From assembly GCA_937870755.1 (NCBI GenBank), contig CALMZV010000068.1, forward strand, positions 1-64,000: a stretch of 64,000 nt of DNA, read 5' to 3'. The stretch's first letter is position 1. Each line of letters starts with the position of its first letter. This document shows positions 52,246 through 61,871 of this stretch, in pieces. The notes under the pieces are model-generated. The model saw only the letters and a program-made list of their open reading frames with translations. It did no database searches and had not been told where the DNA came from. This DNA comes from an uncultured Methylocystaceae bacterium (GTDB taxonomy: Bacteria; Pseudomonadota; Alphaproteobacteria; Rhizobiales; Beijerinckiaceae). The translations under genes were made by a program, and so were the position numbers.

Positions 52246-53537
52246 CCTTTCTGTGACAGGCGCAGCGCCTGCGAGAGATCGCCGATGATGTCGCTTGCGG
52301 CTTCGAGTCCGACGGACAGCCGGATCATGTCCTCGCCCACGCCCGCGCGCGCGAGCTGTTCGGCGTTCATCTGCCGGTGCGTGGTCGAAGCCGGATGAAT
52401 GACCAGCGTCTTGGCGTCGCCGACATTGGCGAGATGGCTGGCGAGCGACAGCGCTTCGATGAATTTGGCGCCGCGCGCGCGGCCGCCCTTCACGCCGAAT
52501 GTCACGATCGAACCCGCGCCCTTCGGCAGCAGTTTCTGCGCCAGCGCATGGTCGGGATGGTCGGCGAGCGTGGGATGGTTCACCCAGGCCACGGCCTCGT
52601 TTTTCTGCAGAAAGGCGAGCGCCGCGGCGGTGTTGGAGACATGGCGCTCCATGCGCAGCGGCAGCGTCTCCACGCCCTGCAACAGATAGAACGCATTGGT
52701 CGGCGAAAGGCACGCGCCGAAATCGCGCAGCCCCTCGGACCGCGCGCGCTGCGCGAAGGCGATCGTGCCGTATTCCTCGGCGAACACGAGTCCGTCGTAG
52801 CCGGCGTAGGGTTCGGTCATGGTCGGAAACTTCTTCGACCGCGTCCAGTCGAACGTGCCCCCGTCCACGACGGCGCCGCCGATCGCGATCCCGTGCCCGC
52901 CGATCCATTTGGTGAGCGAATGAACGACGATGTCCGCGCCGTGTTCGAACGGCCGGAACAGATATGGCGAGGCGAACGTATTGTCGATGAGCAGCGGCAG
53001 GCCCGCCTCGTGCGCGATGGCGGCAGCCTTCGGCACGTCGAGAATTTCGAGCCCCGGATTTCCGATGGTCTCGCCGATGACGAGTCGCGTGCGTTCGCCG
53101 ATCGCGGCTTTCATCCCGGCGAGGTCGCGCGGCTTGACGAATGTGGTGGTGATGCCGAAGCGCGGCAGCGTCTGGGCGAGCAGGTTGATCGTTCCGCCGT
53201 AGAGCGAGGCGGAGGCGACGATATGGTCGCCTGCCGACAGCAGGGTCGCAATGGCCAGGTGCAGCGCGGCCTGGCCGCTGGCGGTCGCGACCGCCGCGGC
53301 GCCGCCTTCGAGCGCCGCGATGCGCTCCTCCAGCACGGCGGTCGTCGGGTTCGACATGCGCGTGTAGAGATGGCCGCCGATGTCGAGATTGAACAGCGCG
53401 GCCGCATGGTCGGCGTCGCGGAACACATAGCTCGTCGTCTGGTGGATGGGCGTCGCGCGCGAGCCGGTCACAGGGTCCGGGTGCTGGCCCGCGTGCAGGC
53501 TGAGCGTTTCGAAAGCGGGCGGTCTTGGTCCGGCCAT
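52242..53537 (-). CDS. metY: O-acetylhomoserine sulfhydrylase (MetY type)
   Basis: This PLP enzyme of 431 residues makes homocysteine from O-acetylhomoserine and sulfide. Motifs are FETLSLHAGQHPDPVTG, QTTSYVFRD, LYTRMSNPT, SGQAALHLAI, GETIGNPGLEILD, DNTFASPYL and the PLP lysine in VHSLTKWIGGHG, with CLSPTNAFYLLQGVETLPLRM toward the end. AAGGAAAG precedes ATG 53537. It follows glpK by 16 bases on the same strand and overlaps the hydrolase by 4. Confidence 0.92.
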   Translation of the reverse strand: MAGPRPPAFETLSLHAGQHPDPVTGSRATPIHQTTSYVFRDADHAAALFNLDIGGHLYTRMSNPTTAVLEERIAALEGGAAAVATASGQAALHLAIATLLSAGDHIVASASLYGGTINLLAQTLPRFGITTTFVKPRDLAGMKAAIGERTRLVIGETIGNPGLEILDVPKAAAIAHEAGLPLLIDNTFASPYLFRPFEHGADIVVHSLTKWIGGHGIAIGGAVVDGGTFDWTRSKKFPTMTEPYAGYDGLVFAEEYGTIAFAQRARSEGLRDFGACLSPTNAFYLLQGVETLPLRMERHVSNTAAALAFLQKNEAVAWVNHPTLADHPDHALAQKLLPKGAGSIVTFGVKGGRARGAKFIEALSLASHLANVGDAKTLVIHPASTTHRQMNAEQLARAGVGEDMIRLSVGLEAASDIIGDLSQALRLSQKG

Positions 53538-53553
53538 GCGAAAAATCTTTCCT

Positions 53554-55041
53554 TCAAGCGCGCGAGAGCGTGCGTTGGACCGCGTCGCGCCAGAGCGCAT
53601 ATTTACGGTCTCGCTCCGCGCTGTCCATCTGCGGCGTGAAGCGCCGGTCGAGCGCCCAGCGTTTGCTGAATTCCTGCGGCGCGGGACACAGGCCGGACTG
53701 GAGCCCGGCGAGATAGGCGGCGCCGAGCGCGGTCGTTTCGAGAATTTTCGGCCGGTCGACGGGCGCGGCGAGAAAATCGGCGAGCCGCTGCATCGTCCAG
53801 TCCGAGGCCACCATGCCGCCGTCCACCCGCAGCGCCGCCTGGCGCGCCGCGCCCCAGTCGCCGCGCATGGCCTCGATCAGGTCGCGCGTCTGGAAGCACA
53901 CCGATTCGAGCGCCGCGCGCGCAAGCTCCGCCGGGCCGCTCGCGCGGGTGAGGCCAAAAATCGCGCCGCGGCAGTCGGCGTCCCAGTATGGCGCGCCCAG
54001 GCCCACGAAAGCCGGCACGAGCACGACATCCTGCGTATCGTCGGCCTGCGCCGCGAGCGGGCCGGACTGCGAAGCCGAGCCGAGAATCTTCAAGCCGTCG
54101 CGCAGCCATTGCACGGCCGCGCCGGCGACGAAGATCGAGCCTTCGAGCGCATAGGTCGGCTTGCCCGCGAACTGATAGGCGACGGTGGCGATGAGGCGGT
54201 GGCGCGAGACGACGGCGTCGGCGCCTGTGTTCAGCAGCGCGAAACAGCCCGTGCCGTAGGTCGATTTCACCATGCCCGGTTCGAAACAGGCCTGGCCCAC
54301 GGTCGCCGCCTGCTGGTCGCCGGCCACGCCGCGGATGGGAATGGCGGCGCCGAACAGCGTCGGCTCGCTCGCGCCGTATTCGGCCGCGCAGTCGCGCACA
54401 TCCGGCAGCAGCGCGCGCGGAACGTCGAGCAGCGCCAGCAACTCGTCGTCCCACGCGCCGCGATGAATGTCGTAGAGCATGGTGCGCGAGGCGTTGGTGG
54501 CGTCGGTCGCGTGCGCGCGCCCGCCCGTCAGGCGCCAGATGAGGAACGAATCGATCGTGCCGAAGGCGAGCTCGCCGCGCGCCGCCTTCTCGCGCGCGCC
54601 GTCCACGTGATCGAGGATCCATGCGATTTTCACGCCCGAGAAATACGGGTCGGCGAGCAGCCCGGTCTTACGCGCGATGGTTTGTTCGTGGCCCGCCTCC
54701 TTCAGCGCGCGGCACATGTCGGCGGTGCGCCGGTCCTGCCAGACGATGGCGTTGTGGATCGGCCGGCCCGTGCGCCGGTCCCACACCACTGTCGTCTCGC
54801 GCTGGTTGGTGAGTCCGATGGCGGCGACATCGGCCGCGCGCACGTCGGCCATGCGCAGCGCCTCGCGACACGTTTCGACCACGCTCGTCCAGATGTCCTC
54901 CGGGTCGTGCTCAACCCAGCCGGAGGCGGGGAAGATCTGCCGGAACTCGCGCTGCGCGACGGCCGCCACCGTGAGATCGGCGCGAAACAGCAGTGCGCGC
55001 GAGGACGTTGTGCCCTGGTCGATGGCGAGAAGATAGGTCAT
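53554..55041 (-). CDS. glpK: Glycerol kinase
   Basis: It phosphorylates glycerol to sn-glycerol 3-phosphate. The 495-residue protein has [81 protein letters not shown] and the FGGY-type signature [14 protein letters not shown]. It starts 9 bases after the glpD stop, so the two are an operon. No glycerol facilitator gene is seen in the window. Confidence 0.95.
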   Translation of the reverse strand: MTYLLAIDQGTTSSRALLFRADLTVAAVAQREFRQIFPASGWVEHDPEDIWTSVVETCREALRMADVRAADVAAIGLTNQRETTVVWDRRTGRPIHNAIVWQDRRTADMCRALKEAGHEQTIARKTGLLADPYFSGVKIAWILDHVDGAREKAARGELAFGTIDSFLIWRLTGGRAHATDATNASRTMLYDIHRGAWDDELLALLDVPRALLPDVRDCAAEYGASEPTLFGAAIPIRGVAGDQQAATVGQACFEPGMVKSTYGTGCFALLNTGADAVVSRHRLIATVAYQFAGKPTYALEGSIFVAGAAVQWLRDGLKILGSASQSGPLAAQADDTQDVVLVPAFVGLGAPYWDADCRGAIFGLTRASGPAELARAALESVCFQTRDLIEAMRGDWGAARQAALRVDGGMVASDWTMQRLADFLAAPVDRPKILETTALGAAYLAGLQSGLCPAPQEFSKRWALDRRFTPQMDSAERDRKYALWRDAVQRTLSRA

Positions 55042-55050
55042 GGCGTTCCC

Positions 55051-56565
55051 TCAGGCGCTGTCGCGCGTCCGGCGCGCGAGCGTGTGTTCGAGCGCCGCGC
55101 GCTCGCAGTCGCCGAATACGAGGCCGAGCTTGGAGCGTCGCCACAGAATGTCGTCGCTCGTGCGCGCGAATTCCTCGTCCGCCAGATAGCGAGCCTCGAT
55201 CTCGAACAGATCCGCGCCGATCCGCACGCCGAGATCTTCCGCGCGCGTCGCACTGGCCAGCATCCGCGCCACCCGCGTTCCGTAGGCGCGCGCAAGCCGG
55301 CGCATGTGCGCTTGCGCGACGAACGGCCAGCGCGCGCTGAATTCGCGCACCAGCGCCTCGAAGCCGTCGACGGGAAAATCGCCTCCGGGCAGCGGCGCGC
55401 TCTGCGTCCAGCCGGCGCGTGCGGCGCTGTGCGGAAAGAACGGCGCGAGCTTTTCGAGCGCCGCCAGCGCCAGCCGTCGATAGGTGGTGAGCTTACCGCC
55501 GAAAATCGTGAGCAGCGGCGCGGCGCCCTGCGCCGCATCGAGATTCAGCACATAGTCGCGCGTCGCCTCCTGCGCCTTGCTGGCGCCGTCGTCGTAGAGC
55601 GGCCGCACGCCGCTGTAGGTCCACACCACATGCGCGCGCGTGAGCGGGATCGAGAAATATTCGTTCGCGGCGGCGATCAGATAGTCGATTTCCGCTTCGC
55701 TCGCGCGCGCCTCGCCCGGATCGCCCGCATAGTCGCGGTCGGTCGTGCCGATCAGCGTGAAGTCGTTCTCGAACGGAATGGCGAAGACGATGCGCCCGTC
55801 CGCGTTCTGGAAAATGTAGGCGCGTTCGTGCGCGAACATCCGCCGCACGACGATGTGCGAGCCCTGCACCAGCCGCACGCGGCTTGCGGAGGGCGCCGCG
55901 ATCGTCTCGTCCAGAAGCCGTTGCGCCCACGGGCCGCCGGCGTTGACGAGCGCGCGCGCGCGGATCGTGCGCACGCCGTTGTCGCCGGCGACCGACAGGC
56001 GCCACACCGCGCCCGCGCGCACGGCGCCCACGGCTCTGGCGCGCGTTTCGATCCGCGCGCCGCGTTCGCGCGCGTCCATCGCGTTCAGCACGACGAGCCG
56101 GGCGTCGGCCACCCAGCAGTCGGAATATTCGAACGCCGTGCCGCGTTCCTTGAGCGGCGCGCCGGCTGCGTCGTTCGCAAGATCCAGCGTGCGTGTGGCC
56201 GGCAGCAGGCGTCGCCCGCCGAGATGATCGTAGACGAACAGCCCGAGCCGCAGGAACCACGCCGGCCGCAAGCCCCTGTGATGCGGCAGCACGAACCGCA
56301 GCGGCTGCACGATGTGCGGCGCCATGCGCAGCAGCGTCTCGCGTTCCGACAACGACTCGCGGACCAGGCGAAACTCGTAATGCTCCAGATAGCGCAGGCC
56401 GCCGTGGATGAGTTTGGTCGAGGCCGACGAGGTTGCGCTCGCAAGGTCGCCCTGCTCGCACAGATAGACCGACAGGCCGCGACCGGCGGCATCGCGCGCG
56501 ATGCCGCAGCCGTTCACGCCGCCGCCGATGATCGCAATGTCGAAAGGCGCCTCGTTGTCCTGCAT
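55051..56565 (-). CDS. glpD: Glycerol-3-phosphate dehydrogenase, FAD-dependent
   Basis: The 504-residue membrane-associated enzyme oxidises glycerol 3-phosphate to dihydroxyacetone phosphate and feeds electrons to quinone. The FAD site is [19 protein letters not shown]; further signatures are [32 protein letters not shown] and [13 protein letters not shown], with [20 protein letters not shown] late in the protein. It is first in the minus-strand glpD-glpK-metY-hydrolase run and is divergent from aroQ with 115 bases between starts. Confidence 0.94.
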   Translation of the reverse strand: MQDNEAPFDIAIIGGGVNGCGIARDAAGRGLSVYLCEQGDLASATSSASTKLIHGGLRYLEHYEFRLVRESLSERETLLRMAPHIVQPLRFVLPHHRGLRPAWFLRLGLFVYDHLGGRRLLPATRTLDLANDAAGAPLKERGTAFEYSDCWVADARLVVLNAMDARERGARIETRARAVGAVRAGAVWRLSVAGDNGVRTIRARALVNAGGPWAQRLLDETIAAPSASRVRLVQGSHIVVRRMFAHERAYIFQNADGRIVFAIPFENDFTLIGTTDRDYAGDPGEARASEAEIDYLIAAANEYFSIPLTRAHVVWTYSGVRPLYDDGASKAQEATRDYVLNLDAAQGAAPLLTIFGGKLTTYRRLALAALEKLAPFFPHSAARAGWTQSAPLPGGDFPVDGFEALVREFSARWPFVAQAHMRRLARAYGTRVARMLASATRAEDLGVRIGADLFEIEARYLADEEFARTSDDILWRRSKLGLVFGDCERAALEHTLARRTRDSA

Positions 56566-56680
56566 CTTGCCGCAAAGTCTATCGCCCCGGCGGGATTCGC
56601 GAAACGGCGCGCGCGTCCGGCCTTACGGGCGGGCGCGGGAATCTGGTATGGTCGGGCGCCCGCAATGGAGATTTCCCGGC

Positions 56681-57148
56681 ATGCGCCGCACCGTTTTCGT
56701 GCTGAACGGCCCGAACCTCAACCTGCTCGGCAAGCGCGAGCCGGAAATCTACGGCGCCGAAACGCTGGCCGATGTCGAGGGCGCCTGTCGCCAGGCGGCG
56801 GCGCGCCACGGACTGGACCTGCGGTTCCATCAGACCAATCGCGAATACGAGCTCATCGACTGGATTCACGAGGCGCGCGACAAGGCCGCCGCCATCGTCA
56901 TCAACCCGGCGGCGTTCACGCATACGTCGGTGGCCGTCCTGGACGCGCTCCAGGCGTTCGCCGGCCCGGTGATCGAAGTGCACATCTCCAACATCCACAG
57001 GCGCGAGCCGTTTCGCCGCCATTCCTATGTGTCGGGCCGCGCCGATGGCGTCATCGCCGGCTGCGGCGGGCAGGGCTATCTGCTGGCGCTCGATCGCGTG
57101 GCGCATCTGCTGGACGCCGCGCGACCGATGGCGGGCGGGCAGGGCTGA
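56681..57148 (+). CDS. aroQ: 3-dehydroquinate dehydratase, type II
   Basis: This 155-residue enzyme makes 3-dehydroshikimate in aromatic amino-acid synthesis. It has [19 protein letters not shown] with Arg19 and Tyr24, [35 protein letters not shown] and [19 protein letters not shown]. The size fits the type II dodecamer. ATG 56681 is chosen at the family start; the open frame extends to 56501 over the glpD start. It is a single gene here, far from the AroE homologue. Confidence 0.94.
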   Translation: MRRTVFVLNGPNLNLLGKREPEIYGAETLADVEGACRQAAARHGLDLRFHQTNREYELIDWIHEARDKAAAIVINPAAFTHTSVAVLDALQAFAGPVIEVHISNIHRREPFRRHSYVSGRADGVIAGCGGQGYLLALDRVAHLLDAARPMAGGQG

Positions 57149-57155
57149 GCGGAAG

Positions 57156-57183
57156 AAAAGAGGCCCGGCCTGCGCCGGGCCTC
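57156..57183 (-). terminator. Rho-independent terminator after the Liv-type binding protein
   Basis: On the minus strand GAGGCCCGGC pairs with GCCGGGCCTC around GCAG, then TTTTCTT follows. It lies 15 bases after the stop of the binding-protein gene, marking the end of the livHMGF-synthetase-binding protein operon. The stem could also serve aroQ from the other side, although no T-run follows there. Confidence 0.82.
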
Positions 57184-57197
57184 GCGTTGGCCGGCCG

Positions 57198-58394
57198 TCA
57201 GAACAGCAGGCCGTCTTTCACCAGCGTCCAGCGCCCGTTCCTGATCTGCTGGACCTGTGTCGCTGTCGATCCGAGGTGGTTGTCGGTCGAGAACTTCATC
57301 GGCGGCGAGTTGAAAATATCGACGAACGCCTGTCCCGATTCCATCGCCTTCAGGAAATTCGCGCCGTTGAGATCCTTGCCCGCCAGTTTGGCGAAGAAGG
57401 CGAAGGTCATGATCGTGTTGTAGCCGAGCACGGCCTGGGTGTTGGCTTCCGTGTTGAACGCCTTCTTGTAGTTGGCGATCCACTCTTTCACCTTGCCCTT
57501 GGCGGTGTCTTCGTAGGGCACTTCGAACGCGCCGGCCGCGTACAGACCTTCGACGAGTTCCTTGCCGAGCGCCGGAATTTCCATCACGTTCGTTGGCGTC
57601 GCGCCGAGGAACGTCACCGTCCAGCCGAGCTTCCTGGCTTCCGCGATCGCGCCGATCGTCTCGCGGATGACGGTGCCGAGCACGACCAGATCGCATCCGT
57701 CCGATTTCATCTTGGCGACCTGCGCGCTGAAGTCAGAAGCGCCGCGCTTGTAGCTGGTGATGGAGGCCGGCTGGATCTTCATGGCGTCGAGTTGCCGGTT
57801 GAACCCTTCGAGCACCGAACGGCCGTATTCGTCGTCCTGGTGCATGATGCAGGGTTTCTGCGGCTTCCTGCTTTCCACCATGTATTTGAGCGCCGCGCGC
57901 GTGCTCTCGACATAGGGCAGCAGGTTGTTGAACTTCAGCCGCTCCTGCGGCTTGCCGGGGTCCATGCGGAAGGTGAATTCGGCCGCCGTGAGCGGAAAGA
58001 GCTGCGTGACGCCGGCGTCCAGCAGAATGTCCTGCGCGGCCAGCACGGTCGGCGAGCCCATCGCGCCGACCATCGAGAAAATCCTGTCCTTCTCGACCAG
58101 CTTCTGCGTGGCGAGCACCGCCTTCTTGGGATCGTAGGCGCTGTCCTCGATGATCAGCCGTATCCTGCGGCCATTGACGCCGCCGGCGGCGTTGATCTCG
58201 TCGACCGCCAGCCGCATGCCGTTGGCGGCCGGAACGCCCCAGCCCTTGATCGGGCCGGACAGATCCTGATGCGTGCCGACGACGATTTCCGTATCCGTGA
58301 CGCCCTGATTGGCGAATTTCACCTGAGCGATGACCGAAGTCGTGGCCAGACAAAGCGCGGCCGTAACCGCGCCCCGAAGCGAGACGTGTCGCAT
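57198..58394 (-). CDS. Branched-chain amino acid-type ABC transporter binding protein
   Basis: This 398-residue periplasmic protein has a signal peptide (from MRHVSLRGAVTAALCLATTS, cut near VIAQ) and a Peripla_BP_6 domain: IVVGTHQDLSGPIKGWG, GRRIRLIIEDSAYDPKKAV, CIMHQDDEYGRSVLEGF. It differs strongly from the tandem pair at 33-35 kb. ATG 58394 is preferred over TTG 58400 because GGGGAG lies 7 bases upstream. It is last in the Liv operon, directly after the acyl-CoA synthetase, and is its likely dedicated receptor. Confidence 0.9.
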   Translation of the reverse strand: MRHVSLRGAVTAALCLATTSVIAQVKFANQGVTDTEIVVGTHQDLSGPIKGWGVPAANGMRLAVDEINAAGGVNGRRIRLIIEDSAYDPKKAVLATQKLVEKDRIFSMVGAMGSPTVLAAQDILLDAGVTQLFPLTAAEFTFRMDPGKPQERLKFNNLLPYVESTRAALKYMVESRKPQKPCIMHQDDEYGRSVLEGFNRQLDAMKIQPASITSYKRGASDFSAQVAKMKSDGCDLVVLGTVIRETIGAIAEARKLGWTVTFLGATPTNVMEIPALGKELVEGLYAAGAFEVPYEDTAKGKVKEWIANYKKAFNTEANTQAVLGYNTIMTFAFFAKLAGKDLNGANFLKAMESGQAFVDIFNSPPMKFSTDNHLGSTATQVQQIRNGRWTLVKDGLLF

Positions 58395-58453
58395 TCCCAA
58401 ACTCCCCTGGTCGCATTCCCTCGAACGCCCAAGGAGCTGACGACCGAAGCTCG

Positions 58454-60286
58454 TTAGGCGGCGGCCTTACCGGAGTACATGGCTTCGATTTCTGCCGCGT
58501 ATTTTTTGCCGACGAACGACCGTTTCAGTTTCATCGTCGGGGTCAACTCCTCGTCTTCGGGAGTCAATTGCTGGTCGATGAGGTGGAACTTCTTGATCGT
58601 TTCCACTCTGGCGAAGTTTTCGTTCACCTTCTCGATCTCCGACCAGATGAGATCGCGAATTTCCTTGGCCCTGCACAGCGATGCGTAATTCGTGAACGGC
58701 ACGTTCTGGTCCTGCGCGTATTTCTCGCAGTTCTCCTGATCGATCATCACCAGGCAGGTGAGGAACGGCCGCTTGTCGCCGATGACGACGGCGTCGCTGA
58801 TGTAGGGCGAAAACTTGAGCTGGTTCTCGATTTCGGACGGCGTGATGTTTTTGCCGCCGGCCGTGATGATGATGTCCTTCATCCGGTCGGTGATGCGCAC
58901 ATAGCCTTCGTTGTCGATGAGTCCGACGTCGCCGGTGTGCAGCCAGCCGTCCTTGTCGATCGTCTCGGCGGTCTTGTCGGGCTGGTTGAGATAGCCGGCG
59001 AAGACATAATCGCCGCGCAGCAGAATCTCGCCCTGCGGCGACAGTTTCAATTCGCCCCACTCGACCGGCTTACCGATCGTGCCGAGCTTGATCCGGTCGG
59101 GCGGCATGCAGGTGGCGAGGCCCCCGTTCTCGGTCTGCCCGTAGACTTCCAGCATGTCGACGCCGAGCGCGAAATACCATTTGATGAGGTCGGGCGAAAT
59201 CGGCGCGGCGCCCGTCAGCGCCAGCTGGCAACGGTCGATGCCCATCATGCGACGCACGTTGCGCAGCACGAACTGGCGGCCGATGGCGTTGGCGAATTTC
59301 AGGCCGGCCGGCGGCTCCTTGCCTGCGAGCCGGTATTCGGCGGCCTTGTAGCCGATCTTGATCGCCTTGTCGTAGAACCAGCGCTCGGACGGTTTGGCGT
59401 CTTTCAGCGCGATCATCACGCTCGAATAGAGCTTTTCCCAGATGCGCGGCACGGCGAGGAAGACGGTCGGCTGCACTTCGCGCAGGTTGTCCGGCACCGT
59501 TTCCGGGCTTTCGGCAAAATTCATCACCCCGCCGAGCGCGACTGAATTGTAGTAGCCGCCGAGCCGTTCGGCGATGTGGCACAACGGCAGGAACAGCAGG
59601 CGCTCGTGCTTGCCCGGCGGCAGGTATTTGTCGGAGTGCTTGAGCTGCGAGATGATGCTGAAATTGGTGTGCATGGCGCCCTTGGCGGGCCCCGTCGTGC
59701 CGGATGTATAGACCAGCATCACCAGATCCTTCGATCCGCGGCTGGCGATCATCGCTTCCCATTTCTCGGGGTGCGCGGCCATGTTGTTGCGGCCGATCGC
59801 CTGCAGCTCGTCGAGCGACATCACCATGTCGTCGTGGAACTTCTCCAGTCCCTTGGTGTCGAACACGACGACCTTTTTCAGCGTCGGGCAGCGCTCGCGG
59901 CACTCCAGCACCTTGTCGAGCTGCTCATCGTCCTCGACGAAGATGATGCTCGTGCGCGAATCGTTGATGAGATATTCGACCTGCTTGACCGAATCGGTCG
60001 GATAGATGCCCGAGGAGACGCCGCCGGCGCACACCACGCCCATGTCGGCGTAGACCCATTCGGCCATCGTGCTCGCCAGAATCGAGGCCGTGTCGCCAGG
60101 CTTGAACCCGAGCGCGTCGAGCCCGTAGGCGACCTCCTTCACGATTTCGAGCCACTCGTTCCACGTGACCGATTGCCAGACGCCCAGATGCTTGTGGCGC
60201 AGCGCGGTCGTCGGTCCGCGCTTTTCCACCGCAAGCAGAAAGCTGCGCGCGATCGTGTCGGCCACGGCCTTGTCCTGCGACGTCAT
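58454..60286 (-). CDS. Long-chain acyl-CoA synthetase (AMP-binding, FAA1-like)
   Basis: The 610-residue ANL enzyme has YTSGTTGPAKGAMHTNF, VPRIWEKLYSSVMIALKDA, YGQTENGG, HTGDVGLIDNEGYVRITDRMKD, GGKNITPSEIE and a C-terminus typical of the larger eukaryote-like long-chain synthetases (LKRSFVGKKYAAEIEAMY). ATG 60286 has GGAGGG 10 bases upstream. It is embedded between livF and the binding protein, so uptake and CoA activation of the same acid are probably linked. Aromatic or long-chain acids are both possible. Confidence 0.9.
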   Translation of the reverse strand: MTSQDKAVADTIARSFLLAVEKRGPTTALRHKHLGVWQSVTWNEWLEIVKEVAYGLDALGFKPGDTASILASTMAEWVYADMGVVCAGGVSSGIYPTDSVKQVEYLINDSRTSIIFVEDDEQLDKVLECRERCPTLKKVVVFDTKGLEKFHDDMVMSLDELQAIGRNNMAAHPEKWEAMIASRGSKDLVMLVYTSGTTGPAKGAMHTNFSIISQLKHSDKYLPPGKHERLLFLPLCHIAERLGGYYNSVALGGVMNFAESPETVPDNLREVQPTVFLAVPRIWEKLYSSVMIALKDAKPSERWFYDKAIKIGYKAAEYRLAGKEPPAGLKFANAIGRQFVLRNVRRMMGIDRCQLALTGAAPISPDLIKWYFALGVDMLEVYGQTENGGLATCMPPDRIKLGTIGKPVEWGELKLSPQGEILLRGDYVFAGYLNQPDKTAETIDKDGWLHTGDVGLIDNEGYVRITDRMKDIIITAGGKNITPSEIENQLKFSPYISDAVVIGDKRPFLTCLVMIDQENCEKYAQDQNVPFTNYASLCRAKEIRDLIWSEIEKVNENFARVETIKKFHLIDQQLTPEDEELTPTMKLKRSFVGKKYAAEIEAMYSGKAAA

Positions 60287-60321
60287 CTGCGAATGTCCCT
60301 CCGTTGTCCCGACGCTGCGGC

Positions 60322-61098
60322 TTACCGCCAGGTCTTTTTCTTTTTCCAGCGCCGCTCGCCGCGCGCGCTTTCTTCCTTGGCGCCGAGATAGAATTCCTGA
60401 ATGTCCTTGCTCTGCATCAGTCGCTCGCACGAGTCCGCCATCACCACGCGCCCGACCTCGATCACATAGCCGTAATGGGCGGTTTCGAGCGCGATCTTGG
60501 CGTTTTGCTCGACCAGCAGCACGCTCACGCCCTCTTCGGCGTTAACGCGCTTGATGATGCTGAAAATTTCCTTCACCAGCAAGGGCGAAAGCCCGAGCGA
60601 GGGTTCGTCCAGCAGCAGCAGCTTGGGCCGGCTCATCAGCGCGCGGCTGATGGCGAGCATCTGCTGTTCGCCGCCCGACAATTGCACCGCCGGCTGGGCA
60701 AGGCGCTCCTTCAGACGCGGAAAATACTCGAAAATGCGCTCGATATCGCGCGCCACGCCCGCCGAATCCTTGCGCAGGAACGAGCCCATCTGAAGGTTTT
60801 CGGCCACCGACAGGAACGGGAACACCTCGCGCCCTTCCGGCACATGCGCGATGCCCATTTCCACGATCTTGTTGGGCTCCATCCGGGTGATCGGCTGGCC
60901 CTCGAACTCGACAGACCCCTTGCGCGGGTCGAGCACGCCGGAAATGGTCTTCAGAATCGTCGTCTTGCCGGCGCCGTTGGCGCCCAGAATGGTGACGATC
61001 TGGCCTTTCGGCGCCTCCAGGCTCACGCCGCGGATCGCCATGATCGGCCCGTAATAGCTCTCGATGTTGCTGACCTTGAGGATGGGCGCGCCGTCCAT
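60322..61098 (-). CDS. livF: Liv-type ABC transporter ATP-binding protein
   Basis: The 258-residue ATPase has Walker A LGANGAGKTTILK, signature QLSGGEQQMLAISRAL, Walker B LLLLDEPSLGLSP and the H-loop LLVEQNA, typical of LivF. ATG 61098 (MDGAPILKV) follows GGGGAAGACAGAC. A basic C-terminal extension (KEESARGERRWKKKKTWR) goes past the usual end. It follows livG by 14 bases. Confidence 0.93.
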   Translation of the reverse strand: MDGAPILKVSNIESYYGPIMAIRGVSLEAPKGQIVTILGANGAGKTTILKTISGVLDPRKGSVEFEGQPITRMEPNKIVEMGIAHVPEGREVFPFLSVAENLQMGSFLRKDSAGVARDIERIFEYFPRLKERLAQPAVQLSGGEQQMLAISRALMSRPKLLLLDEPSLGLSPLLVKEIFSIIKRVNAEEGVSVLLVEQNAKIALETAHYGYVIEVGRVVMADSCERLMQSKDIQEFYLGAKEESARGERRWKKKKTWR

Positions 61099-61112
61099 GT
61101 CTGTCTTCCCCC

Positions 61113-61871
61113 TCAGGCGCCGAGATAGGCTGCGACCACGTCCGGGTGCGATTGCACCTCGGACGGCGAGCCGATGGTGAGAACGCGGCCGTAGTTGAGC
61201 GCGAGCACGCGGTCGGACACGCGGTTGACCAGCGACATGTCGTGCTCGACCATCAGCACGGTGACCCCCAGCTGGTCGCGAATGTCGCGAATCCAGTAGC
61301 TCATGTCGTCCGTCTCCTCCACGTTCAGGCCGGAGGAGGGCTCGTCGAGCAGGATCAGTTTCGGCTCGCAGCACAGCGCGCGGGCGAGTTCCACCACCTT
61401 GCGCACGCCGTAGGGCAGGCCCGAGATCATCTTGTCGCGATAGGCGGCGATGCCGAGGAAATCGATCACTTCCTCGACATGTTTGCGATGGGCGCGCTCG
61501 CTCTGGCGCACCTTGGGAAGAAATAGCAGATCCTCGATCAGGGTCGTGTTGTTGGTGCGATGGCGGCCAACCAGCATGTTCTGCAGCACGGTCGCGTTCT
61601 CGAACAGTTCGATGTTCTGGAACGTGCGGGCGATTCCGTGATGCACGATCTGGTGCGCCGGAATCTCGGTGATGTCCTCACCCTCCAGATACAGCCGCCC
61701 GTGGGTCGGTTTGTAGAATTTCGAGATGAGGTTGAAGATCGACGTCTTGCCCGCGCCGTTGGGGCCGATGATCGTGAAGATCTCGCCCTTTTCGACAGCG
61801 AAGGAGACTTCGCTGACGGCCTTCAGGCCGCCGAAGTGCAACGACAGGTTGTCGGCGCGAAGATAGCTCAC
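61113..61871 (-). CDS. livG: Liv-type ABC transporter ATP-binding protein
   Basis: This 252-residue ATPase has IIGPNGAGKTSIFNLIS, ARTFQNIELF, LPYGVRKVVELARAL in place of the classical signature (common in LivG), LLDEPSSGLN and MVEHDM. It begins with GTG 61871, overlapping the livM stop as GTGA, so it is translationally coupled. LivG and LivF form the nucleotide-binding dimer on the LivH-LivM permease. Confidence 0.93.
   Translation of the reverse strand: MSYLRADNLSLHFGGLKAVSEVSFAVEKGEIFTIIGPNGAGKTSIFNLISKFYKPTHGRLYLEGEDITEIPAHQIVHHGIARTFQNIELFENATVLQNMLVGRHRTNNTTLIEDLLFLPKVRQSERAHRKHVEEVIDFLGIAAYRDKMISGLPYGVRKVVELARALCCEPKLILLDEPSSGLNVEETDDMSYWIRDIRDQLGVTVLMVEHDMSLVNRVSDRVLALNYGRVLTIGSPSEVQSHPDVVAAYLGA

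Noticed and set aside
53446-57423. A 1325-codon plus-strand open frame opposite metY, glpK and glpD
   Set aside because: The composition is low-complexity Arg/Ala/His, and glpK, glpD and metY on the other strand have full family motifs.
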